The position numbers were made by a program, and so were the translations under genes. The notes beneath the pieces were generated by a model. It saw only the letters and a program-made list of their open reading frames with translations, was not told the DNA's origin and did not search any database. This document shows, one piece after another, positions 15,424-23,948 of a DNA stretch of 40,328 bases. Where the stretch lies: contig NZ_JAECZC010000051.1 of NCBI RefSeq assembly GCF_016056305.1, positions 1-40,328 on the forward strand. Direction: 5' to 3'. Each line of letters starts with the position of its first letter. The stretch's first letter is position 1. This DNA is from Amazonocrinis nigriterrae CENA67. Lineage in GTDB: Bacteria > Cyanobacteriota > Cyanobacteriia > Cyanobacteriales > Nostocaceae.

Positions 15424-16791
15424 ATGAATAGTCCAGTTTATCAAACTGTGATTGTTGGTGGTGGTTTTACCGGAATATTTACAGCCTTGCACTTGGCTCA
15501 CCAACATTATCCTCGGTCTGTCATTTTGATTGATAAAGATGAACGCTTTTGTTTTAAACCGTTACTTTACGAGTATTTTGATGGCGAGATGGATAGTTTT
15601 CAAGTATTACCGCGTTTTTCAGAATTACTGAAAGGTAGCGGTGTCATCTTTGTTCAAGATACAGTCCAGTCGATAGACCTGCATCAACGGGAAGTCAAAT
15701 TAGTTTCAGGAAATTCCTATAACTACAGCAACTTAGTGTTAGCTTTGGGCAGTGTTACTGGTTATCACCAGGTTGAAAGTGCAAAAGAACATGCCTTTCC
15801 TTTTTGGACACAAGAAGATGCGATCGCTCTTGACCGACATTTACGCGACTGTTTGCAACAAGCTATCCAAACCGAAGATTCCGAACAACGTCGGCAATTG
15901 CTAACAGTAGTAGTGGTTGGTGGTGGTGCCAGTGGTGTAGAAATGGCGGCTACTTTAGCTGATTTTCTCCCACATTGGTATGGTGCTTTAGGAGGCAATT
16001 CTAGTGAAATCCGTGTAGTAGTGCTTCATCACGGCAAAGCAATTCTTGAAGGCGATATCAACGATCCGCTACGTTTAGTTGCTGAACAGGAATTGAAAAA
16101 ACGCACTGTACCTGTAGAAATCATCCTGGAAGCAGAAGCCACTGCTGTTCATCCTAATTTAATTGAATATAAATACCACGATCAAGTCGAGAAACTGCCA
16201 ACATTTACCACCATTTGGACTGCTGGCACTTCTACCCATCCGCTAATTAAAGACTTGCCAATTTCTCAAGAACGTAGAGATCATCATGGTCGCCCCTTAG
16301 TTACTCCCACTTTGCAACTGCTTGACTTTCCAGAAGTTTTTGCAGGGGGTGACTGTGCAGCAATTCAAGACAAATCGCTACCACCAACAGCCCAGGTGGC
16401 TTATCAACAAGGTGCTGATATTGCTCGCAATTTGAAAGCACTGGCTTTAGGAGAAGATCCCAAGCCAGCCCAGGTTAACATCCGGGGAACTCTGTTGAAG
16501 TTGGGGATACATGATGCTGCTGCTAACCTTTTCAATATTTTTGAAGTTGCAGGCGAACCCGCACACTTAATCCGTGAAGGCACTTATTTAACGTTATTGC
16601 CAACTCCCATTCATGATTTTCAAGCCACTACTGAATGGCTGGATGAAGAGATTTTTCATCATCACCTTGACCCTCACAATGTCGGCAAAAAAGTGGTGCA
16701 AGCCGTGGAATTAGTTGGTGCAGGGGTTGTAGGTGTTATAGTTGCCAGAAGATTACTGCGAATGTTGGGAGATGAGGAGAAAAGGGAGTAG
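15424..16791 (+). CDS. ndh: Type II NADH dehydrogenase (NDH-2)
   Basis: A single-subunit flavoprotein that passes electrons from NAD(P)H to quinone at the membrane surface without pumping protons. The FAD-binding Rossmann motif is TVIVGGGFTGIFTALHLA near residues 8-25, a second NADH-binding motif is VVVVGGGASGVEMAATLADF in the centre, and the FAD-contact motif PEVFAGGDCAAI follows. About 455 residues is typical. The C-terminal region carries the amphipathic and hydrophobic stretch GAGVVGVIVARRLLRML that probably anchors it to the membrane. ATG at 15424 was chosen because GGGAGAG precedes it by a few bases; a TTG at 15409 would overlap that site. Placement after the oxidase genes suggests it feeds the quinone pool for this oxidase. 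Confidence 0.9.
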   Translation: MNSPVYQTVIVGGGFTGIFTALHLAHQHYPRSVILIDKDERFCFKPLLYEYFDGEMDSFQVLPRFSELLKGSGVIFVQDTVQSIDLHQREVKLVSGNSYNYSNLVLALGSVTGYHQVESAKEHAFPFWTQEDAIALDRHLRDCLQQAIQTEDSEQRRQLLTVVVVGGGASGVEMAATLADFLPHWYGALGGNSSEIRVVVLHHGKAILEGDINDPLRLVAEQELKKRTVPVEIILEAEATAVHPNLIEYKYHDQVEKLPTFTTIWTAGTSTHPLIKDLPISQERRDHHGRPLVTPTLQLLDFPEVFAGGDCAAIQDKSLPPTAQVAYQQGADIARNLKALALGEDPKPAQVNIRGTLLKLGIHDAAANLFNIFEVAGEPAHLIREGTYLTLLPTPIHDFQATTEWLDEEIFHHHLDPHNVGKKVVQAVELVGAGVVGVIVARRLLRMLGDEEKRE

Positions 16792-16879
16792 GGAGTAATT
16801 GTGTTGACTGATAACTGATGACTGTCATCTGTCATCGGTCAACAGACTTCTTTTTAGTTGCTGCTACGCGAACACAATA

Positions 16880-17242
16880 TTACTCTTTACCCAAATCCAA
16901 TTGCACTTGCACTCCATCATTGCCGTTCACAGACTGAGCCGCTGGCTGTAATAAAATCGGAGTCTCTGGTAATGATATTGTCTGGTTTAAGCGAAGTCTA
17001 CCTGGAGTTGTATTTTTCTGTTCGTTATCGTTAGAGATGCTTATTGAATTTTTGCTATCAAAAAATTTCGTGAAGTCTTCCTGGGCTGTTCTATGACCAA
17101 CCCCTTCTAGAGAATCACCAGTTAATTTATAGGTTTCGGTGTTTAAGTTGGTTGCTGCTTCTGGTGATTGGGCACGAACCGGGTATCCTAAGCTTACAGA
17201 AGCTACCATAATTGTCAGAACAGTAACAATTTTAGCGTTCAT
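16880..17242 (-). CDS. Small secreted protein of unknown function
   Basis: A 120-residue protein with a classical signal peptide: two charged N-terminal residues, a hydrophobic core TVLTIMVASVSLGY, and a likely cleavage after VRA-Q near residue 24. The mature part is hydrophilic, rich in Asn, Ser, Thr and Gln, has no Cys and looks partly disordered. It ends in a short QVQLDLGKE beta-like stretch. I recognise no family. It is convergent with the NDH-2 gene and separated from the P450 gene by about 470 bp. Confidence 0.6.
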   Translation of the reverse strand: MNAKIVTVLTIMVASVSLGYPVRAQSPEAATNLNTETYKLTGDSLEGVGHRTAQEDFTKFFDSKNSISISNDNEQKNTTPGRLRLNQTISLPETPILLQPAAQSVNGNDGVQVQLDLGKE

Positions 17243-17716
17243 TAGTTTTATCCCAATTCTTTTTTACTTGTTATTATTCTCTCGGCAAAATATTTGTGCG
17301 ACCTAATACTATCTATTATTAGTATGACTTATTTTCTGAAATCATGTTATTTAAGTAAATCAGCATTGTCAATATCTTTATTCTCTACTACAGAAAATAA
17401 ACAGACAAAATACCATTCTGGCAATGGTGTAAAAACATCTCAAAAGCCAACATTATGTTTATAAATATGAAGAATAAATGAATTAAATTTGCGGATTGTT
17501 GTAGTAGGCATCGCAATTGCTGATTAATCTTGATTGCAGAGTAGGACTTGGCTTTGATGGAGATCAGCCAGAAGCGATGTTTATAATCTGAAGGGGAGCG
17601 ATCGCCTTTATAACACCATCATTCGAGCTTGGAACACGACACTTCAAGTTCAACAGACTGGTGCTATGAGCCAGGAAATTAATTCCCTGGCTACATACAG
17701 CAAATTTCAACGTAAA
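17243..17716. other. Gene-free spacer
   Basis: About 470 bp, AT-rich in its left half. It should hold the promoter of the minus-strand secreted-protein gene. A GCGATCGC site lies near 17598. No gene, RNA or notable repeat was seen. Confidence 0.55.
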
Positions 17717-19096
17717 TTACACGCCAATAGGAGTATTTGCCTGCTTTAACAGAGGTTTTGCTACCATTTGCATTCTTGCTGGTGCAGCTAGAGTTAAACC
17801 ACGGCGCACCGGACGCACTGGACGCTGATTCAGCAGAGATACTTGATACTGCGATAGAATCGTCGCCAATGCAACTTTCATTTCATATTGGGCAAATGCC
17901 AAACCAATACAGCGGCGATTTCCACCACCAAATGGAAAATATTCGTATGGGGAAAATTGCCTTTCTAAAAAGCGTTCTGGTTTAAACTGCTGGGAATTTG
18001 GGAAAACTTCTTCGCGGTGGTGTGCTAAATAAATACTGGGGATTATTGCTGTCCCCACAGGCAATTTATAGCCCATAATTTCAATTGGTGATTTCACAAC
18101 CCTGAAAAAAGCACTCATTGCAATTGGATATAATCGCAAAGTTTCTTGGCAAACTGCTGTGAGGTAAGGAAGTTTAGCAATGCTACTCGGTTCTGGGTTG
18201 ACACCAAGGCTATCCAATTCTTTTAGGAATTTTTCACGCACTTCTGGTAACTGGTCAAGCCAGTAAAAAGCCCATGTCAACGCCGAAGCTGTAGTTTCAT
18301 GTCCCGCAACTAACATTGTCATTAATTCATCGCGTAACTCTGCGTCTGACATCGGCTGTCCGTCATCATAACGAGCAGAGATTAATAAACTAAGGATATC
18401 TTGGCGATTTTGTTCAGATTCTGCCCGACGTTGTTGAATTACAGCATAAATAAGTTGATCAATTTGTTGTAACAAGCGTACAGTTCGTCCCCAAGGACTC
18501 CACGCACCTAAATCTTTTTGCAAGAAACTAAAAAATAACATGCCGGACATCAGGGGAGAACCCGTAAATTCTAATACAGAAGTTAGCGATCGCCGCAGTT
18601 CTTCAAATAATGGCCCCTCATCTACACCAAATACCACTCGTAAAATTACCCGTAAGGTGATTTCTTGCGTTGATGCCCGGATATTAAAGGGCTTTCCAAT
18701 CTTCCATTCACTACTTACCTGCTGAGTGATTTCGCGGATAGTCTCACCATAAGCCCGCATTCTTTCACCGTGAAAAGGAGGCGTCAATAATTGGCGTTGG
18801 CGCTGGTGGCGATCGCCATCAAGTAAAGTTAGGGAATTATCACCAAGCAAAAATCGTAAAATTCCATTTCCCCTGCCAGACTCGAAGTAGCTAGCATCAG
18901 CAGTAAAAATCTCTTCTAGCGCTTGGGGATGACTAAAGTACACAAGTTGCGCCTCTCTACTTCCCCAGATGGTGAAGTTGTCACCATAGACTTTGGCGAA
19001 ATCCTCTAAATACTCCACTGGCTGAGTAATAAACTTGAATAGTCGCACCAGGCGGTGTATTCTTGGCCCATCAGGCAAACTGTTAATTGCTGTCAT
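17717..19096 (-). CDS. Cytochrome P450, CYP110-like
   Basis: A haem-thiolate mono-oxygenase of 459 residues. The haem-binding loop FPFGGGNRRCIGLAFAQYEM places the proximal Cys at about residue 396. The I-helix oxygen-activation motif AGHETTASALTWAF and the K-helix ExxR (QETLRLYP) are intact, as is PERF. The overall pattern resembles the CYP110 family widespread in filamentous cyanobacteria, whose studied members hydroxylate fatty acids or related hydrocarbons. No N-terminal membrane anchor is seen, which suits a soluble enzyme. No redox partner gene is adjacent. Family-level substrate assignment is inferred. Confidence 0.9.
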   Translation of the reverse strand: MTAINSLPDGPRIHRLVRLFKFITQPVEYLEDFAKVYGDNFTIWGSREAQLVYFSHPQALEEIFTADASYFESGRGNGILRFLLGDNSLTLLDGDRHQRQRQLLTPPFHGERMRAYGETIREITQQVSSEWKIGKPFNIRASTQEITLRVILRVVFGVDEGPLFEELRRSLTSVLEFTGSPLMSGMLFFSFLQKDLGAWSPWGRTVRLLQQIDQLIYAVIQQRRAESEQNRQDILSLLISARYDDGQPMSDAELRDELMTMLVAGHETTASALTWAFYWLDQLPEVREKFLKELDSLGVNPEPSSIAKLPYLTAVCQETLRLYPIAMSAFFRVVKSPIEIMGYKLPVGTAIIPSIYLAHHREEVFPNSQQFKPERFLERQFSPYEYFPFGGGNRRCIGLAFAQYEMKVALATILSQYQVSLLNQRPVRPVRRGLTLAAPARMQMVAKPLLKQANTPIGV

Positions 19097-19402
19097 AAGC
19101 TGTTGTGAGAGTTAATGGCTTATAATTCTATCTTTACGAGTTTTTTCTGTTCATACTGAAGAAAAAGGGAATAGGGCATGGGGCATTGGGCATTGGGGAG
19201 CCAGTGCGAACAATCGCGCTTGCGTCGGAAAGCAACTGGCGTCATGGGGCATTAGTTACTTCCCCCTCATCCCCCTCATCTCCCCATCCCCTCATCTCCC
19301 CCATTCCCTAACCAAAAGCGTGTCTTAAATTACGAATTACGAATTAGTATTAAAGAGCGCACAAAGCGGTATATTCATTTATGGCAGCATCGGAAGTAAG
19401 CA
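19097..19402. repeat. Spacer filled with STRR and a nested GCCAGT/ACTGGC palindromic element
   Basis: Heptamer-type GGGCATG/GGGCATT units (about 19175-19200) are interrupted at 19199-19241 by an element starting GCCAGTGCGAACAATCGCGC and ending GCAACTGGC, after which CATGGGGCATTAG resumes. C-rich CCCCCTCATCCCC units follow to 19310, then TTACGAA heptamers near 19327-19346. The promoter of the parA-like gene must lie in the last 60 bp. Confidence 0.8.
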
Positions 19403-20035
19403 GTGCCGAAAATCATCGCTATTCTCAACGGTAAAGGAGGAGTCGGTAAAACGACTACCGCCGTCAATTTGGCTGCACAGTTTGGGAAACAAAAAAAAGT
19501 TCTTCTCGTTGATGCAGATATTCAAGGTTCTGCCAGTTGGTGGGTTGGCCGGAATCAGAATGATATGGGATTTGATTTATCCCAAGAAACAAATCCACAA
19601 CTTTTAAGTGATTTACGAAAAATAAAAGGTTACGATTTAGTAGTGGTGGATACACCTCCGGCGCTGCAATCTGAAGCATTAGCGACAGTAGTGGCGATCG
19701 CAGATTATCTAGTTTTGCCTACACCACCAGCAGCAATGGACTTAGCTGTACTCGTTGAGACAGTCAAAACAGCAGTCGTTCCTGTGAAAATCCCCCATCG
19801 GGTACTATTGACTAAAGTCGATATGCGGAGTGTAGGCGAAGCAATAGAAGCACAAAACACTCTCCAGCGGCTAGGAATTCCTGCTTGCAAAGCTTTCATC
19901 CGTGCCTACAAAGCCCACGAACGAGCAGCACTAGAGGGTGTGGCAATTACTCAATGGCGAGGAAAAAATGCTAAAGAAGCAGAATCAGACTACCGCCGTG
20001 TGGCTGATGAACTACAGCGTGATTGGAGGAAATAA
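19403..20035 (+). CDS. mcdA: ParA-type ATPase, probable carboxysome-positioning McdA
   Basis: A 210-residue ParA/MinD-type ATPase. The deviant Walker [17 protein letters not shown] (residues 9-24) includes the signature Lys; the A' motif is [15 protein letters not shown] and Walker B is LVVVDTPPA. These proteins bind DNA non-specifically when ATP-bound and pattern cargo over the nucleoid. The start is GTG at 19403. Its TAA overlaps the ATG of the next gene, which encodes a coiled-coil protein ending with a conserved-looking Trp, and ccmK3/ccmK4 lie 1.7 kb downstream. That context fits McdA of the signature-Lys (type 2) class, which with McdB spaces carboxysomes. A chromosome or plasmid ParA, or an orphan, is the alternative; no ParB or parS-like repeats are present. 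Confidence 0.8.
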   Translation: MPKIIAILNGKGGVGKTTTAVNLAAQFGKQKKVLLVDADIQGSASWWVGRNQNDMGFDLSQETNPQLLSDLRKIKGYDLVVVDTPPALQSEALATVVAIADYLVLPTPPAAMDLAVLVETVKTAVVPVKIPHRVLLTKVDMRSVGEAIEAQNTLQRLGIPACKAFIRAYKAHERAALEGVAITQWRGKNAKEAESDYRRVADELQRDWRK

Positions 20036-20613
20036 TGGTTAAGAAACGTTTGTCTGATTTATTACAAGAAGAAGCACAAAAATTGACACCAACTGAAGAA
20101 TCTGCGATCGAAGTTGATGCTGTAGAAATTGCTGAACAGGATACTTCAGTAGCTGAGGAATCAGCAACGTCGGCACCTGAACTAAATTCTACAAGACGTA
20201 CTAACCCTACTAAGGCTGATTTAGAAGTGATGCTCAAAGAGCTAAAAGAAACTCTAGAACAATCGCAGAAAAACGAAAAAACTCTTCAGGAAAAAATTAC
20301 AGATTTACAATCAGCTTTATCTGAACAACAAGCAGCCGCAGAACGGCTAACAAAAGAGCTTAACGAAGCTAAAAATACAGCCCTGCAACTTGCAGAAGCT
20401 AATTCTAAATTAATAGAAGAAAATAACTCTTTCAAACAAGAGAAGGAAAATAAAGCAGCTGTAAAAGAAAAAGAAAATAAATCTTCAATTCAAGTAAGAG
20501 AAAAATATAATCCAAGCGATTACAGAAAATCACACCGGATATCTGAAAAACTGCCAGAAGCACCAAAAGATACCAATGATGATTTTTCGTCCAATACTTG
20601 GTTGTATGACTAA
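20035..20613 (+). CDS. mcdB: Coiled-coil partner protein, probable McdB
   Basis: A 192-residue hydrophilic protein with no membrane segment. A short basic N-terminus (VKKRLSDLLQEEAQKL) leads into an acidic Ser/Ala/Glu-rich stretch to about residue 55. A long heptad-patterned coiled coil covers about 63-145 (Leu, Gln, Glu and Lys rich), and a polar tail ends SSNTWLYD. The ATG overlaps the ParA stop (TAATG). McdB adaptors are disordered or coiled-coil proteins with an invariant Trp near the C-terminus and connect McdA to the carboxysome; this gene fits in size, order and the Trp. Sequence divergence of the family prevents certainty. Repeats begin 4 bp after the stop codon. Confidence 0.68.
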   Translation: MVKKRLSDLLQEEAQKLTPTEESAIEVDAVEIAEQDTSVAEESATSAPELNSTRRTNPTKADLEVMLKELKETLEQSQKNEKTLQEKITDLQSALSEQQAAAERLTKELNEAKNTALQLAEANSKLIEENNSFKQEKENKAAVKEKENKSSIQVREKYNPSDYRKSHRISEKLPEAPKDTNDDFSSNTWLYD

Positions 20614-20615
20614 GC

Positions 20616-20724
20616 AGAGGAGCAGGGGAACTCGGGGCCCCCACGACCGGAGGGAGTGGGGATTAGGGGCACAGGGGAGCAGGGGAGCGCGGGAGAATAA
20701 TTATTAACTCCTAACTCCTAACTC
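20616..20724. repeat. G-rich low-complexity and STRR tract
   Basis: GAGCAGGGG-type repeats interrupted by a GC-rich segment (20630-20663, GGGGCCCCCACGACCGGAGG then GAGTGGGGA), and CTAACTC heptamers at about 20704-20731. It separates the convergent McdB-like and hydrolase genes. Confidence 0.85.
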
Positions 20725-21630
20725 CTAACTCTTTATTTTTGTGTCACTGCGAAATTCTAAAATAGATTTTGCAGTAATTTCTGGTTGTTCTAAATGAGGA
20801 ACATGCCCAGAATCTGGAATCCAAATTAACTGACTTTGGGGAATTGCTCTTTTAAATCGCTTGGCATCTTTCGTGCCTAAAATTCTATCAGAATCACCCC
20901 ATAAAATTAAAGTTGGTTGTACAATTTCAGAAAGCTTTTTAAACCTAAAAGCAGTGTAACCACCACTTTTAGTAAAAGCAATTAAAGCTTGACTCCAACT
21001 TTCCATTTGTAGATGTAATGCTCCACAATTGAGAGCATCCACAGTTGCAAGACTGGGGTTTTTATAAGCAGTACGAGAAATGCGATCGCGGACATTGGGA
21101 TTACGCAAAAATTCAGTTGCTAAATAACCCAACGGGGGAAACATCAATTTGCTTAATGGTGAACCCCCCTTTAAAGCAGTACTGTCAATCAACACCAATT
21201 TCTGTACCACTTCTGGGTAAGTGAGAGTGAAGTCAATCGCTGCTGCACCCCCCATTGATGCACCTACCAAAATAACAGGTTGGTTAATCAGAGTTTTCCA
21301 GAAATAATATAGATGGGTTTTGATAGCAGTGGGGCTAAACTGTATGCCTGCAAGTCTCTGTGTGAAGCCAAAACCCAGCAAATCCACTGCCCAAGTTTCA
21401 TTATCAACTGCCAAGAGTGGTAAAAGACGACGGAATTCTAATACAGAACTGTCAAAGCCGTGGATTAATAAAATTGGTGTACCACCACTACCTAGACGCG
21501 CATAGGTAGTGGTGATCGGTTGACTAGTTAGGGGAGTTGCGATCGCTTGAGATTGAATACTTTGAGCTAGAGCGATCGAGGCAGATTCTGTCAGTTGCCC
21601 AACTGCGGTAGGTAAAAAGCTCGGAAACAT
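20725..21630 (-). CDS. Alpha/beta-hydrolase fold protein
   Basis: A 301-residue alpha/beta-hydrolase, probably an esterase, lipase or C-C hydrolase of unknown substrate. The oxyanion region is ILLIHGFDSS near residues 53-62. The nucleophile elbow GASMGG places Ser at 125, the acid is in LWGDSDR (near 246-248), and the catalytic His is in DSGHVPHLEQP (near 276). The triad is thus complete. The first 40 residues are hydrophobic and Ala/Thr-rich without a clear signal peptide. It lies on the opposite strand between the mcdAB-like pair and ccmK3, with about 120 bp to ccmK3, so it shares a divergent promoter region with it. A carboxysome-related role is not implied by sequence. Confidence 0.85.
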   Translation of the reverse strand: MFPSFLPTAVGQLTESASIALAQSIQSQAIATPLTSQPITTTYARLGSGGTPILLIHGFDSSVLEFRRLLPLLAVDNETWAVDLLGFGFTQRLAGIQFSPTAIKTHLYYFWKTLINQPVILVGASMGGAAAIDFTLTYPEVVQKLVLIDSTALKGGSPLSKLMFPPLGYLATEFLRNPNVRDRISRTAYKNPSLATVDALNCGALHLQMESWSQALIAFTKSGGYTAFRFKKLSEIVQPTLILWGDSDRILGTKDAKRFKRAIPQSQLIWIPDSGHVPHLEQPEITAKSILEFRSDTKIKS

Positions 21631-21747
21631 AAACTTTAGTTTACCCTACTCCCCACTCCCTAAAAAGAAAGTTTTCCTAAATGTCAAAATTAGGACTAAA
21701 GCCTCGTACAATTGATATCACTTATTCTTGACTTAGGAGCTGATGCC

Positions 21748-22059
21748 ATGCCGATGGCGGTTGGCGTAATTGAAACTTTAGGTTTTCCCAGTGTCTTAGC
21801 CGCAGCAGATGCAATGGTGAAATCTGCCGCAGTTACACTGGTGTATTATGGTCTAGCCGAAAGCGCTCGCTTGTTAGTTGCAGTTCGGGGACAAGTTGCT
21901 GAAGTGAAAAGAGCTGTAGAAGCAGGAATAGCTGCTGGAGAGCAAGTCAAGGCTGGTACAGTCATCACTCACTATATAGTCCCCAATCCTCCGGAAAACG
22001 TGGAAACAATCCTACCAATCCACTTTACTCAAAAATCCGAACCTTTCCGTATCTTCTAA
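21748..22059 (+). CDS. ccmK3: Carboxysome shell hexamer protein CcmK3-like
   Basis: A 103-residue single BMC-domain shell protein. The typical strand-helix pattern is clear: [41 protein letters not shown], then AVEAGIAAGEQV and THYIVPNPPENVETILPIHF. CcmK3 subunits form part of the beta-carboxysome facet, usually as a minor partner that hexamerises together with CcmK4. The Tyr-rich YYGLAES segment near the pore loop differs from the GxIxxGS of CcmK4 and points to K3. The start at 21748 is set by AGGAG at 21735-21739; earlier in-frame codons lack a ribosome-binding site. An 85-bp gap separates it from ccmK4. I base the K3/K4 distinction on pairing and loop residues. Confidence 0.88.
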   Translation: MPMAVGVIETLGFPSVLAAADAMVKSAAVTLVYYGLAESARLLVAVRGQVAEVKRAVEAGIAAGEQVKAGTVITHYIVPNPPENVETILPIHFTQKSEPFRIF

Positions 22060-22144
22060 GCGATTTTGCCATTAAAATTCGTAGCGAAGCTACGTACAAT
22101 TAACTTGTTACGCCACATACGTTTATTCATATAGGAGATTGCTA

Positions 22145-22495
22145 ATGTCACTACAGGCAGTTGGATCGCTTGAAACCAAGGGTTTTCCTGCTGTACTAGC
22201 CGCAGCAGATGCTATGGTCAAAGCTGGCCGAGTCACCCTTGTTGGTTATATCAGAGTGGGTAGCGCTCGTTTTACAGTCAATATTCGCGGTGATGTTTCT
22301 GAGGTAAAAACTGCTATGGCTGCTGGCGTTGAAGCCGCAGAAAATGTTCATGGTGGTACTTTAGAATCCTGGGTGATTATTCCTCGTCCCCATGAAAACG
22401 TCGAAGCTGTTCTACCAATTGCTTACACCGAACAAGTCCAACAGTATCGGGAATCAGTGGAAAATCCAATTATCAGGTCATCAAACGGGCGATAA
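22145..22495 (+). CDS. ccmK4: Carboxysome shell hexamer protein CcmK4-like
   Basis: A 116-residue BMC-domain protein: [20 protein letters not shown] at the N-terminus, [20 protein letters not shown] around the pore-lining loop, [19 protein letters not shown], then [20 protein letters not shown]. The C-terminal tail of about 14 residues is polar. ATG at 22145 is preceded by AGGAG at 22133-22137; a TTG two codons earlier is unlikely. Together with ccmK3 it forms the pair that in beta-cyanobacteria lies apart from the main ccmKLMN operon and adjusts shell permeability under changing CO2. Confidence 0.92.
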   Translation: MSLQAVGSLETKGFPAVLAAADAMVKAGRVTLVGYIRVGSARFTVNIRGDVSEVKTAMAAGVEAAENVHGGTLESWVIIPRPHENVEAVLPIAYTEQVQQYRESVENPIIRSSNGR

Positions 22496-22740
22496 AGTTA
22501 GAATCGTTAGTTTTCAATAGAAGTCAGAAGTTAATAGTCTAGGGTGCTTACTAATTATCCACTCTTGACCAGAGACTTTTGGATATTGAGTTTTTCTAAG
22601 ATGTCAGGTTGAGATAAAAGATTCATTTAATTGAACTGATGTTAGCAAGCTTAGTGAGCTAACTCAGTGAAGCATTATGAATACGCACTGAATCAAGGTT
22701 TAACGCAAACTAAGTAGCCATCATCAACTGCGTATAAGCC
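22496..22740. other. Spacer downstream of ccmK4
   Basis: AT-rich, no gene seen and no clear terminator with a T-tract found directly after the ccmK4 stop. Confidence 0.5.
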
Positions 22741-23045
22741 TTTGGGATGACGCTCAAAAAGCCTTAGCGATCCTCGTAGCGTCACCCCTGAACCCGTTCG
22801 CTCTCCTGCGTTCCCGTAGCCCTACGCTTAAGCCAGCTACACAAAGCGCATCTTTGAAGAAGAAGGGTAGGGAGTTTCCTCATAGAATGCAAGTACCGTG
22901 GAAACCCCCAAGACCCTCCAGATACAGCAATTACTCCACCAGGAAAGCCACCTCCGTGGGTGAGTTTTCCGATAGCCTTTGGGAGTGGCGTAATATCAAT
23001 TCCCTTACTGTACCGCTTCACTGCCCCGCCTTATCAAGACGGATA
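22741..23045. repeat. GC-rich interspersed repeat cluster
   Basis: A mosaic like that at 9500-9870. It contains the reverse complement of the GGAGACGCTACG/GAACGGGAACGCAGGAGAGC repeat (about 22775-22825). It also contains a GCCACCTCCGTGGG ... GGGAGTGGCG element (22949-22990) that is closely matched at 25328-25370. Open frames here are repeat translations and were not accepted as genes. Confidence 0.75.
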
Positions 23046-23948
23046 AAAGTCTAGTTTGCTAACTCATAGACTTTTACTTTGCGCGATCGCACTTTGCTAT
23101 ATATTTAACTGCACCCAGCTACTGAATACCATAGTCTGTTAGTCAAACAACTCTCAACTTCCTTGATTAAAATGATATGCGTAAGGTAACTTTGAAATTT
23201 GAAGTTGCTTCTTCAGAATAACGAAGCTTTCACAACTCTTAACTTAACTTTTAATATGCAAGTTCAAGTCCAATTAACTTAATAGAATAACTATCCAAAC
23301 ATTAACTTTCTTTTGTTTATTAACCTCCATAAATTCTATAAAAATCTAGATATTATGTCATGTAACTTCTTTGTTACTCTTAATACCCCCCTACCCTTAC
23401 CTAGGCAACCCTACATTTAATCTTTTCTAATAGCTTTGACCTGACAGGGTTGGGACTGGAATGTCTTTATTATGATTAATTGAACAAAAATCATATCAAT
23501 TGGCTAATGGCGTGAAATCACCAAAATTCCCATATTATCTCAGGAAAGCAGCAAGCTGGTGAAACATATATGGATAAAACGGCGTCCTGTTTGAAGTAAC
23601 TCATGCTCGCTCCTTACAACAGGTGCAAAATGTCAGTTTTTCGCAACTGATATAAGTATAAGTGTATACTTACTAAGATAAAGGTAAATTGGCGTTGTGT
23701 GTTTCTCAAAATTCAGTTTACAAAACTTAAAATTATGCATCCATTCAGGCAAATGCCCCAAATGCCATGATTTTGATGCATTTAGTGATTAAAAGTAAAA
23801 ACAAAAATGGCAAAATTCCTGCTTAACTTGCATAAAGTTAGTCAATAAAGACGTAATAACAATGTGAACGTTGAGATGTCTCTATGAAGGTGACAGACTC
23901 ATGGGTAACTGCCAGGTATTAATTTAAGTGCGATAAATGGGGGTTGTG
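23046..23948. other. Long gene-free leader of the HetZ-related gene
   Basis: About 900 bp without a gene, AT-rich, upstream of the plus-strand HetZ-related gene. Its length is comparable to the long regulated leaders of differentiation genes in Nostocales. The only clear structural feature is the dyad at 23654-23671. Confidence 0.5.
23654..23671. promoter_or_regulatory. 18-bp dyad AAGTATA-N4-TATACTT, also a GTA-N8-TAC (NtcA-like) match
   Basis: AAGTATA (23654-23660) and TATACTT (23665-23671) are perfect inverted repeats around AGTG. Within it GTA (23656-23658) and TAC (23667-23669) have the 8-base spacing of the NtcA consensus. It lies about 280 bp before the HetZ-related start. A TAN3T box at 23685 is only 15 bases away, closer than the roughly 22 bases expected for NtcA activation. 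Confidence 0.35.

Noticed and set aside
19381-19402. ATG at 19381 as start of the ParA gene
   Set aside because: It is in a different frame; GTG at 19403 begins the canonical [16 protein letters not shown] sequence.
22782-23054. Short frames on both strands near 22.8-23.05 kb
   Set aside because: They are translations of GC-rich interspersed repeats shared with other places in the window.
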